A DNA stretch of 64,000 nt from Methyloglobulus morosus KoM1 (GCF_000496735.2 NZ_AYLO01000044.1:22366-86365), one strand, 5' to 3'; positions 35,747-46,241 are shown, counted from the stretch's first letter. Numbers and translations: made by a program. Notes: generated by a model not told the origin, from the sequence alone.

Positions 35747-36501
35747 ATGTTTGCAGAAGAGCTGATTGTTAAAGTAAAGAATGCCCGTAGCATTGTCGTG
35801 TTTACAGGTGCTGGTGTTTCGGCAGAAAGTGGTATTCCCACATTCCGGGATGCACAGGTGGGCTTATGGGAGAATTTTGATGCGACCTTGCTGGCCAGTC
35901 CTGAAGGTTTTCGCACCGATAAGGCGTTAGTCTGGGGTTGGTATGAATGGCGGCGTATGAAGGTGCTGCAAGCCCAACCTAACCCGGCACACTGGGCGAT
36001 AGCCGAGCTTTCTAATCAAGCAGATCATTTTTCCCTCATCACCCAGAATGTTGACGACCTTCATGAGCGCTCAGGGATAAACGATGTTATCCATTTACAT
36101 GGGAGTTTACATCAACCACGCTGCTTTGCTTGTGCCAGGGCGTACATTTTTCCTGAGACAATGCCGGATGAGCCAATTGACGGGCGACGCTCGGAACCGC
36201 CAAGATGTCAGCATTGCAATGGTTACATCCGTCCTGGTGTAGTCTGGTTTGGGGAGTCGCTGCCTAAAGCAGCGTGGGAAAATGCCCAACTCGCGGTGAG
36301 GAACTGTGACGTGTTTTTTCGATAGGTACGTCCGCTGTCGTATGGCCAGCGGCACAACTCCCCATAGAAGCAGCGCATTCCGGCGCAACCGTCATTCAAG
36401 TCAACCCTGAGAAAACCGATTTGGATAAAGTGGCGCATTATAATTTGCATGGACAGGCTGGAACAGTTTTGCCACAATTGATTGAAGCGTTCACTCAATA
36501 A
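35747..36501 (+). pseudogene. Sirtuin-type NAD-dependent protein deacylase (CobB-like), frameshifted
   Basis: The first 192 residues carry VFTGAGVSAESGIPTFRD, LITQNVDDLHERSG, the HLHGSLH active histidine and zinc cysteines (CFACAR ... CQHCNG). WYEWRRMK has the Y-x-x-R pair of deacylases that prefer acidic acyl groups. The frame ends at 36325 after NCDVFFR; adding one T to the T6 run at 36314-36319 restores SIGTSAVVWPAAQL, VIQVNPEKTDL and a stop at 36501, giving a normal length of about 250 aa. RBS AGGA. Without the repair the NAD-binding C-terminus is lost. Confidence 0.85.
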
Positions 36502-36712
36502 CAGACATACAAATTTTGAACAAAACAACACCGCATTATTAGCTAATTATTAATCGTGACCGACCGCTATCGTTTCTCTTGCAGGCATTAAGGCATAGCT
36601 AACGGTGGCGTTTAATCGCCACTCCTAAAACTTTAAGCTATTTTTGTAAAAAACGAACATTACATCATCAAAGTGTCCAGCCTCAATAATCCCTTTGATG
36701 ATGGATAATTAG
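36502..36712. other. Spacer with two small inverted repeats
   Basis: GGTGGCG/CGCCACT (about 36605-36625) and CATCATCAAAG/CTTTGATGATG (about 36663-36702) can form stems; neither has a T tract, so I assign no role. Confidence 0.4.
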
Positions 36713-36745
36713 AAGCCCGGATACCACATCGTTTTATCCGGGCTT
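36713..36745. terminator. Intrinsic terminator between sirtuin and multicopper oxidase genes
   Basis: AAGCCCGGATA (36713-36723) pairs perfectly with TATCCGGGCTT (36735-36745); a T4 run follows on the plus strand and a shorter T-rich tail on the minus strand. It can serve both converging genes. Confidence 0.75.
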
Positions 36746-36759
36746 TTAAAGTCGTTGTT

Positions 36760-38839
36760 TTAATGGCTTGCCAGCGGTACTGGGCAGTCAGCTTGGTTGC
36801 CGACGCACATCGGCCTCATCATGTCGTTATCCTCGTGCGATAAGATGTGGCAGTGCCAGACATACAGGCCGGGCCGGTCGAACCGGGCTTTTACCCGAGT
36901 CACTTCGCCTGGATAGGCAATTAAAGTGTCTTTCGATCCGAGTTCCCATGCTTCTGGTCCACGGACTAGACCCTGTGGTGTTGCTGGGAGCAAAGGGGCG
37001 ATGGTGTCACTCAGCAATGGCTCACGGTTCACTACTTGGAATTCCACCAGGTGCATGTGGATAGGGTGTGCATCTTCGGTGAAATTGTAGATTTCCCATA
37101 TCTCAGTTGTACCGTTGCCGGGATTTTCAGTAATGGGGTCCATCCAAGGGAAAGGTGCAGGCGCCCCAAAACTATCCAATGTACCAAGCATCGAAATAGT
37201 GGGCCCGAACGGTACGCCCGTGACACTTTCGATAATATCCTTTAAGTTTCCGTTGGTATCGGTGTTGTAGTTCGCAAAAACAGTCCCGGACTCCATTTCA
37301 TTGACAGAAACTTTGCGTACATTTCTGGGATTACCCAAGTTTTGGGTTGGCAATAAGGCCGGTATTAGATGCGGCGGAACTGAACTATCCACCGACGTCT
37401 TGGGTACGACATTAAGTTGCATCACCTGCCCAGTCGTGTATGGGTCGGAGTATTCATAATCCGCGCCGCCTACGCCGCCACCATAAGGCTCGTCTGGCCC
37501 TTCGTTAATCAGGTAAAGCGGACTGCCATTAGGGACATGGGTAAAATCAACGACCACATCGAGCCTTTCGGCTGGAGCAATCAGTAGCGAGTCTACTTGT
37601 TTCGGTTTAGTTTGGAACCCTCCGTCTCCACCAACCACCCAGAACGGTACTGCTGCAGTTGCAGGTCGGGCAATAGCATCGCTGGCGATTTTTAGGATCA
37701 TGAAGCGTGAATCGGAAGCATTGAGAATGCGGAAACGGTAGCGGCGTTTTTCAATGTCTAGACTCGGCCAACTGTTGCCGTTTACCAAGATCACATTAGA
37801 AAAAAATTCCGGATTCCAGATAGGCGAAACATCGCTGTTGCCTCCGGTTGCCGTATGGCTTGGGATAAAAGGTATTTTAAGATCCTTCTTAGCCACTCCC
37901 TCGAAGAAAGCCCTGTCTCCCGGATAGAACAAGCTGCCGTCGCTATTGAAAGCGCGGTCATGTATCAGTAAAGGGATCTCGTATTTTCCTTGTGGCAACA
38001 GTAAACTCGGAAGATCTGTCATTCCACCACACAGCATATAATTTCCCGCCAAACTTGTATATACGTTGCTGCGGGTCATGCCCAGGGTGTGGTCATGGAA
38101 CCACATCTGGGTGGCGCGTTGATCGTTGGAATATTGGTAAGTCGCTGCACTGGCCTCATTCGCCGCGCCGGCAATTTGAGCCCAGTGCGTTCCTCGGGTA
38201 GCGTAATGGGCGGGGATGTTCGATGCCGCTGGCAATGTCCATGATTCTGGATAACCATCACTGCCGGGACTACATGTGAGCCGTGGAGATGGGTAACTAA
38301 AGGTACTGGGCCTTGATACGGAGTTGGATCTGAGCTCATGCTGTCTTGCCCGCCTGGACCGCCGGACGGATTCGCCCAGTGAACGGTTTGGTCTACGGGT
38401 AACAAATGGGGTAAGAAATTTCCATTGCTATCTTTGAGGTCGTTGGACCATTTCACCCGTACTGGGCGATTGACCGTTGCCTCGATGGTATAAGAAGGTG
38501 AATGGAATGTTTGCGGATAATCGCTAGAACCATACGCTCAGAGTGTTGTGTTGGGCAGTGTCCTAGGCAGTACCTGCTGCTTAATTTGACGAGCGGCAAT
38601 CTTACCCCCGGTACGCCACCGTTCACTATTTTGGGCATTGCCGGAGGGACGTATAAGGGTGTGGCGTATTTGGGTATGGTCATAGGATCTAAACTGCCAC
38701 CCGGCAATGCTGCCCAAGCCGTACTCACCATCCACGGCGTCATAAGCATAAGGCCGATCCCATTGAGTACAATTGTGGGTGTGAGCTTAGTTAAATCGGC
38801 ATTCACTGCTGCCCTGTTTTGTTGCGTTATCTTCGACAT
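36760..38839 (-). pseudogene. Multicopper oxidase (CotA/bilirubin-oxidase type), three lesions in the first third
   Basis: The ATG at 38839 begins a secretion signal ending STAWAALPGG. At about 38613 a G run is one base short, shifting out of GGKIAARQIKQQVLP; in that frame a TGA at about 38541 replaces the expected Trp (TTL*AYGSS); at about 38271 another base is missing after THLHGSHVVP. From there the gene is intact to 36760: MWFHDHTLGMTR (copper ligands), HPIHMHLVEFQVV and YVWHCHILSHEDNDMMRP (T1/T3 copper site). Family members oxidise phenols, bilirubin or Mn(II) in the periplasm. Total length would be about 690 aa. Confidence 0.85.
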
Positions 38840-39560
38840 TTTGGATACCTCATTGCCGATAGGTTAAGAAGTTTCCCTGCATATGAAAAAATTGTACAAA
38901 GCTCAAATAATCCAGCGAAATGTCCGCGATCCGGCATCTTTTAGGCAAACCAAGCGGAAAAGTACAAGGTGGACTAATGGCTACACAATAATAAAAAACG
39001 GTGTTTAAATAATATACGTACAAATACCTAGGCAGAATAGGCAGCACTATAGGGCATGGTCCGGCATTTATTCGCAATCAGGCCATGACAGCAAAAGACT
39101 CGTAAGGACTGGTTAAAATTAGTGATAGCGGAGGTTTGAAAAGGAGAATGCAGAAAGGCGAACGGGTGTCGGTTGGGACGCAACTTTGCTAGCTTGGCAG
39201 GTGTCGGTTCTTATGGAAAAAGTGAAAAACTCCAGGATCAAGTCGCCCAGAGTGAACTTGTGTTTTTTTAAGGTTGTTGCTTAAGAAATCGTGGATAGTT
39301 TCTTAGAATTGCCAAATGTGGGCTTGGGTGGAAAACCCAGGCCACATTTGGCTAAATTAGGGATCAACTTCGACTCGTCCGCAGTTGCCTTAATCACATT
39401 GAGGCTAACCAACCAAGCATCCGGTTATGAAGGCAAAAAAACCGGATTGAAAAGCCACACGGGCCTGTCAGTTAATATGGCCGATTGACCCCCTATGTTT
39501 TTTGCTTAATGTGTGGAATATTGCGAACCAACCAATTGATTTAAGGATAAGTTGGATGAA
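38840..39560. other. Long non-coding stretch between multicopper oxidase and pyk
   Basis: About 720 bases with only a 65-codon frame (39291-39488) that I do not recognise and that is occupied by a strong hairpin. I see no tRNA. The AT-rich part at 38970-39030 could hold the multicopper oxidase promoter. Probably decayed DNA at the island edge. Confidence 0.5.
39311..39352. repeat. Long inverted repeat (hairpin)
   Basis: GCCAAATGTGGGCTTGGGT (39311-39329) and ACCCAGGCCACATTTGGC (39335-39352) are complementary except for one mismatch and one bulge, around a five-base loop. There is no T tract. It could be a REP-like element, the foot of a mobile element or an RNA structure. Confidence 0.7.
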
Positions 39561-41009
39561 TCAAGGTGTTAACCCTTGTCCAACGACAATTACCTTAAGC
39601 GCATTTGTCCCACCCTTAACGCCTGTCAAATCACCTTTGGTGATGATGAATTTGTCGCCGTTATTGGCAATATTCCATTTCCGTAGTTCACGTACCACAT
39701 CGCGGTTAACTTCGGCGTGGTCGTGGCGTTCGTCGATTTTATGGTAGATGGGGAATACGCCCCGAAATAAAGTGACCCGCCCTAAAGTGGTTTCCGAGCT
39801 GCTCATAGCGAAAATAGGGATGCCAGAACTGATCCGCGACATCCATAGCGGTGTTGAGCCGGATTCGGTCAATGCGACTATGCCCTTGATTTTAGAATGG
39901 TTCGCCATGTACATGGCAGACATGGCAATGGCTTCGTCATCACGCTCGAATTCCTTATCCATGCGATGGTCAGAAATGCGCACAATCCGTTGTTTTTCCG
40001 CTTCCAGACAGATCCTGTCCATGGCTTCGACAGCTTTGATCGGGTGTTTGCCGGAGGCCGTTTCTGCCGACAGCATGATCGCGTCAGTGCCGTCGTATAC
40101 AGCATTGGCTACGTCAAAGACTTCTGCGCGGGTTGGGATGGGGTTGTCGATCATCGATTCCATCATTTGCGTCGCGGTAATCGCAACACGGTTAAGTTCA
40201 CGCGTACGCTTGATCAACAGTTTTTGGACGGCAGGCAGGTTGGCGTCGCCGATTTCGACGCCCAAATCACCGCGAGCTACCATCACGGCATCGGATGCGA
40301 GGATGATTTCATCCATCACGTCCGGCACGATGGCCTCCGCCCGTTCAACTTTGGCAACGATACCGGCATAGCAGCCTTCCGCTTGCAATAAACGACGGGC
40401 TTCGTTCAGGTCTTCCGCTGTCCGTGGAAAAGAAATTGCCACATAATCGCATTTCATCAAGGCGACAGTCTTGATGTCCTCCTTGTCTTTTTCGGTTAAC
40501 GCCGCCGCAGAAAGGCCGCCACCCAACAGGTTGATGCCTTTGTTGTTAGATAAATCGCCGCCGACGACAACTTTACAATTGACGCGCATGTTTTCGACAT
40601 TCACCACATCCAGCACAATACGCCCATCATCCAACAATAGCCTACTACCGGGATTGACTTCCATGGCCAGCGGTTCGTACGTGATGCCGACCTGTGTATT
40701 GTCACCAGCCAAAGGATCAAGGTTGATATCCAAAGCAAAATCCTGGCCTTCATTCAAAAACACTTTGGTGTCTTTAAAGCGGGCAATACGGATTTTAGGG
40801 CCTTGTAAATCGGCAAGAATACCGACACGCCGCCCCGCCTTTTGGCTAAGTTCGCGAATCATGTTGGCCCGATCGATATGGTCTTGTGCTGAACCATGCG
40901 AAAAATTCATGCGGACGACATCAACCCCGGCCATGATTAATCCATCGAGTACGCCGGGTTTGTCTGTGGCGGGGCCGAGTGTCGCTAAAATTTTGGTTCG
41001 TCTTAACAT
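39561..41009 (-). CDS. pyk: Pyruvate kinase
   Basis: A 482-aa glycolytic enzyme. It starts RRTKILATLGPATDKPGVLD and has the active-site signature VMVARGDLGVEIG, with FSHGSAQDHIDRA and ADLQGPKIRIARF earlier. It makes pyruvate and ATP from phosphoenolpyruvate. The C-terminal regulatory domain is complete. It lies 31 bases after gap, so the two lower-glycolysis genes are probably co-transcribed. Confidence 0.97.
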   Translation of the reverse strand: MLRRTKILATLGPATDKPGVLDGLIMAGVDVVRMNFSHGSAQDHIDRANMIRELSQKAGRRVGILADLQGPKIRIARFKDTKVFLNEGQDFALDINLDPLAGDNTQVGITYEPLAMEVNPGSRLLLDDGRIVLDVVNVENMRVNCKVVVGGDLSNNKGINLLGGGLSAAALTEKDKEDIKTVALMKCDYVAISFPRTAEDLNEARRLLQAEGCYAGIVAKVERAEAIVPDVMDEIILASDAVMVARGDLGVEIGDANLPAVQKLLIKRTRELNRVAITATQMMESMIDNPIPTRAEVFDVANAVYDGTDAIMLSAETASGKHPIKAVEAMDRICLEAEKQRIVRISDHRMDKEFERDDEAIAMSAMYMANHSKIKGIVALTESGSTPLWMSRISSGIPIFAMSSSETTLGRVTLFRGVFPIYHKIDERHDHAEVNRDVVRELRKWNIANNGDKFIITKGDLTGVKGGTNALKVIVVGQGLTP

Positions 41010-41040
41010 GAGGTGATTGTCAATTTAATGATGAGTTATA

Positions 41041-42054
41041 TTATTTGGCGTTAACTAGGGCAACTGTTGTATCGAGCATACGGTTTGAGAAACCCCATTC
41101 GTTATCATACCAGGATAATACTTTCACGAAATTGCCTTTCAATATTTTGGTCAGGCTGGCTTCGTAAATGGATGATGCCGGATTATGATTGAAGTCCATG
41201 GAAACTAGCGGTTTTTCGTTGATTTCTAGGATACCTTTCAAGAAACCGTTGGAGGCATCTTTTAGCACCTGATCTACTTCTTCTTTGGTGGTTGCCCTTG
41301 AGGCTTGGAAAACCAAGTCCACAACCGATACGTTAATCGTCGGAACCCGCATCGCAAAGCCATCCAATTTCCCTGCCAGTTCTGGTAGCACCAAGCCTAC
41401 CGCAGCGGCAGCGCCGGTTTTGGTGGGTATCATGGATTGCGTTGCAGAACGGGCACGGTGCAAATCACTGTGGTATACATCGGTCAACACTTGGTCATTC
41501 GTATACGAGTGGATAGTGGTCATCAGGCCGTGCTCGACACCAATGACATCATGCAAGGCCTTTACCAAAGGAGCCAAACAGTTGGTGGTACAGGATGCAT
41601 TGGAGATAACGGTATCGGAGGCTTTGAGGGTGTTATGGTTAACGCCGAATACAATTGTGCCGTCGACATCATTGCCGCCTGGGGCAGAAATAATAACTTT
41701 CTTCGCACCAGCCGCGATATGCGCCGAAGCCTTAGCTTTGCTGGTGAACAAGCCGGTACATTCATGAACGACATCGATACCCAGTTCACCCCAAGGCAAC
41801 TTAGAAGGGTCGCGTTCTGCAAATACCTTGATTTTATCACCGTTGATAACGATGCAATCGCCTTCTACACCCACTTCAAATGGGAACTTGCCATGCACGG
41901 TGTCGTATTGGGTCAGGTGGGCGTTGGTTTTAGCATCGCCCAGGTCGTTGACGGCTACCACTTGAATTTCGTTGGTGCGACCTGATTCGTAAAGTGCGCG
42001 GATAATATTACGACCAATACGGCCATAACCGTTAATGGCAACTTTGATAGGCAT
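41041..42054 (-). CDS. gap: Glyceraldehyde-3-phosphate dehydrogenase, type I
   Basis: A 337-aa NAD(P)-dependent enzyme with the N-terminal Rossmann motif [15 protein letters not shown] and the catalytic cysteine in [13 protein letters not shown]; the C-terminal [13 protein letters not shown] is present. GGAG precedes the ATG. A glycolytic role is supported by pyk directly downstream. Whether it prefers NAD or NADP cannot be read with certainty here. Confidence 0.97.
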   Translation of the reverse strand: MPIKVAINGYGRIGRNIIRALYESGRTNEIQVVAVNDLGDAKTNAHLTQYDTVHGKFPFEVGVEGDCIVINGDKIKVFAERDPSKLPWGELGIDVVHECTGLFTSKAKASAHIAAGAKKVIISAPGGNDVDGTIVFGVNHNTLKASDTVISNASCTTNCLAPLVKALHDVIGVEHGLMTTIHSYTNDQVLTDVYHSDLHRARSATQSMIPTKTGAAAAVGLVLPELAGKLDGFAMRVPTINVSVVDLVFQASRATTKEEVDQVLKDASNGFLKGILEINEKPLVSMDFNHNPASSIYEASLTKILKGNFVKVLSWYDNEWGFSNRMLDTTVALVNAK

Positions 42055-42122
42055 TGAGGTTCTCCAGAATTATTTTGGGTGAAGGGTAAACAGGAATTGA
42101 ATAAGGTTCTGTAATCCCTTTC

Positions 42123-42128
42123 ATTATA
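42123..42128 (-). promoter_or_regulatory. Putative -10 box upstream of gap
   Basis: On the minus strand TTTTTTGTATAATG contains a perfect TATAAT 70 bases before the gap ATG. A TTGACC lies further upstream, but about 33 bases away, too far for a normal promoter. Confidence 0.4.
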
Positions 42129-42242
42129 CAAAAAAGGGCCTGATTCGTCCATGACCAAAAAGGTCAAGGGTTCGATAAGCGCATGAAGAAGTTTTTCGCT
42201 TCAATAAAATAAAGAAATTTTCTTAACAATTGGGTTGGCCAT

Positions 42243-43634
42243 TTAGATCTTTAATATTTTCTTTGCATGTTCGATTGCTTTTCTTACCGTTTCTGGTGCC
42301 GTACCGCCAATATGCTTACGTGCAGCCACTGAACCTTCCAACGTTAATATGTCGTAGACGTCATCGCTAATCAACGGTGAGAAACGCTGAAACTCAACTA
42401 TCGTCAAATCCGATAAGTCGCGTTTGCTGGCGATGCCTAAACGGACGGCTAACCCGACAATTTCATGGGCATCACGGAAAGGAAGGCCTTTCCGGACCAA
42501 GTAATCGGCAAGATCGGTTGCGGTCGCAAATCCTTGTTTCGCGGATTGGTACATCATGTCTTTTTTGGCCTTAATATGCGGGATCATATCGGCATAAGCA
42601 CGTAAGCAATTGATCAGCGTATCCACCGTGTCAAATATCGGTTCCTTGTCTTCCTGGTTGTCCTTGTTATAAGCCAACGGCTGGCTTTTCATCAGCATTA
42701 AGAGTGCAATCAAATGGCCTGTTACCCTGCCTGATTTGCCACGGACCAGTTCGGGTACGTCCGGGTTTTTCTTTTGCGGCATAATGGAGGAACCTGTGCA
42801 AAAGGCATCAGGCATGTCGATGAAGTCAAACTGGGCGCTGCTCCACAGGATGAGTTCTTCGGAAAAACGTGACAAGTGCATCATAATTAAGCTGGCAACT
42901 GCCGTAAATTCAATCGCGAAATCGCGGTCGCTTACTGAGTCGAGCGAGTTGGCCGAAGGATGGCTAAAGCCAAGTAATTCCGACGTTAAATGCCGGTCGA
43001 TAGGATAGCTCGTGCCTGCAAGCGCTGCTGCACCTAGAGGCATGACGTTGACGCGTTTGAGGCAATCTTGCAGGCGCTCGTGGTCTCGGCTCAGCATCTC
43101 AAACCAAGCCATCAAATGATGCCCAAACGTGATAGGTTGGGCAACTTGCAAATGCGTAAAGCCGGGCATGATGGTATCAACGTGTTGTTCCGCCAAGTTT
43201 ACGATGGCGGCCTGAAGACGGCGCAACTGCATCCCTATTTGCTGGATTTCACTGCGAAGATAAAGCCGAATGTCAGTAGCGACTTGATCGTTACGAGAAC
43301 GTCCGGTGTGCAGTTTTTTTCCCGCTATGCCGATAAGGTCAGTGAGTCTGGCCTCGATGTTCATGTGGACATCTTCTTGTTTGATTGACCAGACGAACTC
43401 GCCGTTGGCTATTTCTGCCGCAATTTGGGTCAGCCCATCGATGATTGCTGTGCATTCATCCGTCGTTAGGATGTCAATCGAACATAACATGGTGGCATGG
43501 GCAATAGAGCCTTGAATGTCCTGCTCCGCCATGCGTTTGTCGAACAAAACCGAAGCGGTAAATTCTTCCACAAACGCATCAGTGGCTTCCGTAAATCGAG
43601 CGCTGGAAAGTTTTTCTGAATTAATGTTGGTCAT
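42243..43634 (-). CDS. argH: Argininosuccinate lyase
   Basis: A 463-aa fumarase-superfamily enzyme with the signature [16 protein letters not shown], the catalytic histidine region [19 protein letters not shown] and [11 protein letters not shown] near residue 85. It releases arginine and fumarate in the last step of arginine synthesis. Full length. The ATG is followed by typical ArgH residues; no other arginine gene is near. Confidence 0.97.
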   Translation of the reverse strand: MTNINSEKLSSARFTEATDAFVEEFTASVLFDKRMAEQDIQGSIAHATMLCSIDILTTDECTAIIDGLTQIAAEIANGEFVWSIKQEDVHMNIEARLTDLIGIAGKKLHTGRSRNDQVATDIRLYLRSEIQQIGMQLRRLQAAIVNLAEQHVDTIMPGFTHLQVAQPITFGHHLMAWFEMLSRDHERLQDCLKRVNVMPLGAAALAGTSYPIDRHLTSELLGFSHPSANSLDSVSDRDFAIEFTAVASLIMMHLSRFSEELILWSSAQFDFIDMPDAFCTGSSIMPQKKNPDVPELVRGKSGRVTGHLIALLMLMKSQPLAYNKDNQEDKEPIFDTVDTLINCLRAYADMIPHIKAKKDMMYQSAKQGFATATDLADYLVRKGLPFRDAHEIVGLAVRLGIASKRDLSDLTIVEFQRFSPLISDDVYDILTLEGSVAARKHIGGTAPETVRKAIEHAKKILKI

Positions 43635-43776
43635 GAGGGAATCAACTGGATGGTAGTTTAGTGAGCCATAAAATAATTGATAAAGGTCGGCTTATTCTCA
43701 ATCCAATAGAGAATCGGGTTTTGGATTTATACGGGCGGAAAGCAGAAAGATTTTGGGAAGCAGGGAAAAGTATTGT

Positions 43777-43983
43777 TCACTGGAAAAAGAAATTTTCTGT
43801 GTCGTCGTTCTCAGTCGGGATGGGTGCTCCAGGTATAACTTTTTCCTCATTCGCCCATTCGCCTAAATCAATAAGTTTACATCGTTCGCAACAGAAAGGA
43901 CGAAATGGATATTCCTCAGTCCACGATACAGGCCTCCGGCATTGGGGGCATTTTAAGGACAATGGTTGCCGTGACGCATCCAT
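43777..43983 (-). CDS. yacG: DNA gyrase inhibitor YacG
   Basis: A 68-aa zinc protein with [12 protein letters not shown] and [20 protein letters not shown]: the CxxC ... CxxxC ligands and the LIDLGEW motif of YacG. The start ATG overlaps the zapD stop by one base (TGATG), so I use 43983 rather than the TTG four codons upstream. Family members bind GyrB and inhibit gyrase. Same operon order (coaE-zapD-yacG) as in E. coli. Confidence 0.94.
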   Translation of the reverse strand: MDASRQPLSLKCPQCRRPVSWTEEYPFRPFCCERCKLIDLGEWANEEKVIPGAPIPTENDDTENFFFQ

Positions 43984-44753
43984 CAGAACAAGCAACGTGT
44001 CAAGGAAAAGGGGATGTCGTCATGGCTTTGCGTAGGCCGTTGTTCATCGGCAGACGGTACCATGAATCGTATTGAACAACGGTGTTTGCCGCCGCTAATT
44101 TCGGCAAAACAAGGCTGTGACTTGTTCAAACTCACTTTGATAAGCTGGTAAGCTAGGTTTTTGTCCAAGGCTATTTGGAAAAATCCCGCTTCGGCAATTT
44201 CTTCGCTGGGTGTGTTGCTGCTACGGATAAAATCGAGGATAAGGGTAATTGCGGTACGTATCTCATTGAACGGACTAATCCAGCGTTCCAAGTCTTTTAC
44301 GCGGATTGATTCATCCTGCTCCAACCAATAGTGAAATTCGGGCAAGTCAAAAGAACAGGTTCCGCCTGGGATTGAGCTACGTTGTGCGATGCTTTGGAAC
44401 AGGTCGCTTTCCATGATTGCGATACCAATTTTGCCGCTGGTCGCATAGAGCTTTTTGCTGGTTTCATTAATTCTACTCAATATAGACTCCAACTGCGTGG
44501 AATTGATATTATCGCTATCGGTATATTTAACCAGCACTTTTGTGTGCCTGTCCAATTCCTTTAGAATTTCGGATTTAAGGTCATTGCGCCTAAAAATCGA
44601 CATCACATCCAGTAACACGCCAATAGCGGCGCGTTTGTCTGCGATAGTCGGGCTTGCCGAGAAATGGCTGAATTCTTGAAATAGCTGCTCTAGCCTAATG
44701 AAAACCCGGATTCGTTCATTGAGTGGAAATTCATAGGTGACTTGATTTTTCAC
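43983..44753 (-). CDS. zapD: Cell division protein ZapD
   Basis: A 256-aa protein matching the ZapD/YacF family: [20 protein letters not shown] at the start, and [16 protein letters not shown] (conserved CSFDLP block) in the middle. It bundles FtsZ filaments at the division ring. It starts with GTG overlapping the coaE stop by 4 bases and overlaps yacG by 1. Confidence 0.95.
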   Translation of the reverse strand: MKNQVTYEFPLNERIRVFIRLEQLFQEFSHFSASPTIADKRAAIGVLLDVMSIFRRNDLKSEILKELDRHTKVLVKYTDSDNINSTQLESILSRINETSKKLYATSGKIGIAIMESDLFQSIAQRSSIPGGTCSFDLPEFHYWLEQDESIRVKDLERWISPFNEIRTAITLILDFIRSSNTPSEEIAEAGFFQIALDKNLAYQLIKVSLNKSQPCFAEISGGKHRCSIRFMVPSADEQRPTQSHDDIPFSLTRCLF

Positions 44754-45364
44754 GAGCGTGTTTGTCCTGATGCGCTAATTGAAAGGTAAAGATTGTGCAG
44801 TTTTTTGACGTGTTCTGCAAGCTTGCTATAGGGTATATCGGAATTATCGATGACATCATCCGCATGGTTTAGCCTAAATTCTCGGTTCACCTGGCTGTGT
44901 ATGATGGACCGGATTCGGGCATCGGGCCAGCCATTCCGCTGTTTAACTCGAGCTATCTGGCGTTCAATCAAACAATCGACCACGAGTATCCGGTCAACAA
45001 ATTGGGTCCTGTGTATTTCAAACAGCAGTGGGATGCTCGCAATGCAATAAGGGCTTTCAAGCCGGTTAATCCGTTCCTGCATATCGATAAATATCCTGGG
45101 ATGCAAAATTGCTTCAAGTGCCTGTTTTTTGGTAGGGTCTGAAAAAATAATGTCCCTTAAATGGCTCCTGTCCAAAGAGCCATCCGGGTTGAAAACTTTA
45201 TCGCCAAAGACGTTGCCTATTTCCAATAAGGCGGGTTGACCCGGTTCCACCAGTTGGTGCGCGATCTCGTCAGCATCAATGACGGGGACATTCAGTTCCG
45301 TAAACAATTTGCTGACCGTGCTTTTACCGCAGCCGATGCCACCGGTAAGGCCTACTTTGAACAC
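44750..45364 (-). CDS. coaE: Dephospho-CoA kinase
   Basis: A 204-aa P-loop kinase for the last step of coenzyme A synthesis. Walker A GLTGGIGCGKSTVSKLF is at residue 5, followed by VIDADEIAHQLVEPG. It starts with GTG five bases after pilD and overlaps zapD. The C-terminal extension is normal for the family. Confidence 0.95.
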   Translation of the reverse strand: MFKVGLTGGIGCGKSTVSKLFTELNVPVIDADEIAHQLVEPGQPALLEIGNVFGDKVFNPDGSLDRSHLRDIIFSDPTKKQALEAILHPRIFIDMQERINRLESPYCIASIPLLFEIHRTQFVDRILVVDCLIERQIARVKQRNGWPDARIRSIIHSQVNREFRLNHADDVIDNSDIPYSKLAEHVKKLHNLYLSISASGQTRS

Positions 45365-45368
45365 CCGA

Positions 45369-46241
45369 TTACAAACCTGCCATTTTCAAATAAAGCCGGT
45401 TGATGTCAGCCCCCCAGATTAGGGCGATCCAGCCTGCAGCGGCCAGATAGGGCCCGAAAGGGATAGGCGTGTTACGGTCATGTCGGGAAAATACAATCAT
45501 GGCGATGCCCATTACGGCACCGACCAACGACGATAGCAAAATAATGGCAGGCAGCGATTGCCAACCTAACCAAGCACCAAATAAAGAAAGCAATTTGAAA
45601 TCGCCGTAGCCCATGCCTTCTTTGCCCGTCAACAGTTTAAACAGGTGAAACACACACCATAACGCCAAGTAACCCGCAACCGCCCCGATAATGCTGGAAT
45701 GGCTATCGGCAAACAAATCAAACACGCTCAAAAAAAGCCCTAGCCAGAGTATAGGCAATGTGATGGAATCGGGCAATAAGTGATGGTCAATATCGATAAA
45801 ACTCAAAGCAATCAATGACCAAGTTAACAGCAAGGCAAATCCTGATTGGGGTGAAAATCCAAAATGCCACGCGATCATGAAAGACGTTATCGCGGTAAAT
45901 GCTTCAATGATGGGGTAACGCAATGAGATTGCGTGTGCGCACTGGGCGCATTTGCCGCGTAAAAAAATATAACTGATGACAGGGATGTTCTGGTAAGGTT
46001 TGATAGGTGTGTTGCAGGCAGGGCAACGCGAGAGCGGCAGGACTAGATTAAAAGGTTCGTTTGATGCCATGTCTGCATCGACGCCCAAATATTCTTGGCA
46101 ATCCCTACGCCAGTTTTGCTGCATCATCACGGGCAGGCGGTAGATGACTACATTCAGGAAACTACCTACCAACAGGCCGACCAGGCCGATGACCGTACTA
46201 AAAAGGATGGGGGAGCTAATGAGATAGTCGAATGATTCCAT
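45369..46241 (-). CDS. pilD: Prepilin peptidase / N-methyltransferase PilD
   Basis: A 290-aa membrane aspartyl protease that cleaves and N-methylates type IV pilins and type II secretion pseudopilins. Two CxxC pairs (RCPACNTPI and KCAQCAHAI) form the cytoplasmic zinc loop. Catalytic aspartates are in SFIDIDHHLLPD and GMGYGDFKLLS. About eight membrane segments. It follows pilC by 50 bases. Confidence 0.95.
   Translation of the reverse strand: MESFDYLISSPILFSTVIGLVGLLVGSFLNVVIYRLPVMMQQNWRRDCQEYLGVDADMASNEPFNLVLPLSRCPACNTPIKPYQNIPVISYIFLRGKCAQCAHAISLRYPIIEAFTAITSFMIAWHFGFSPQSGFALLLTWSLIALSFIDIDHHLLPDSITLPILWLGLFLSVFDLFADSHSSIIGAVAGYLALWCVFHLFKLLTGKEGMGYGDFKLLSLFGAWLGWQSLPAIILLSSLVGAVMGIAMIVFSRHDRNTPIPFGPYLAAAGWIALIWGADINRLYLKMAGL

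Noticed and set aside
39291..39488. 65-codon plus-strand frame
   Set aside because: GTG start, no similarity recognised, and half of it is a hairpin; not supported as a gene.
42060..42240. Normal sigma-70 promoter for gap using TTGACC and TATAAT
   Set aside because: Spacing is about 33 bases, too long for a functional pair; only the -10 is listed.
43661..44035. 124-codon plus-strand frame opposite yacG
   Set aside because: Antisense shadow of yacG, which has clear zinc motifs and operon overlap on the minus strand.
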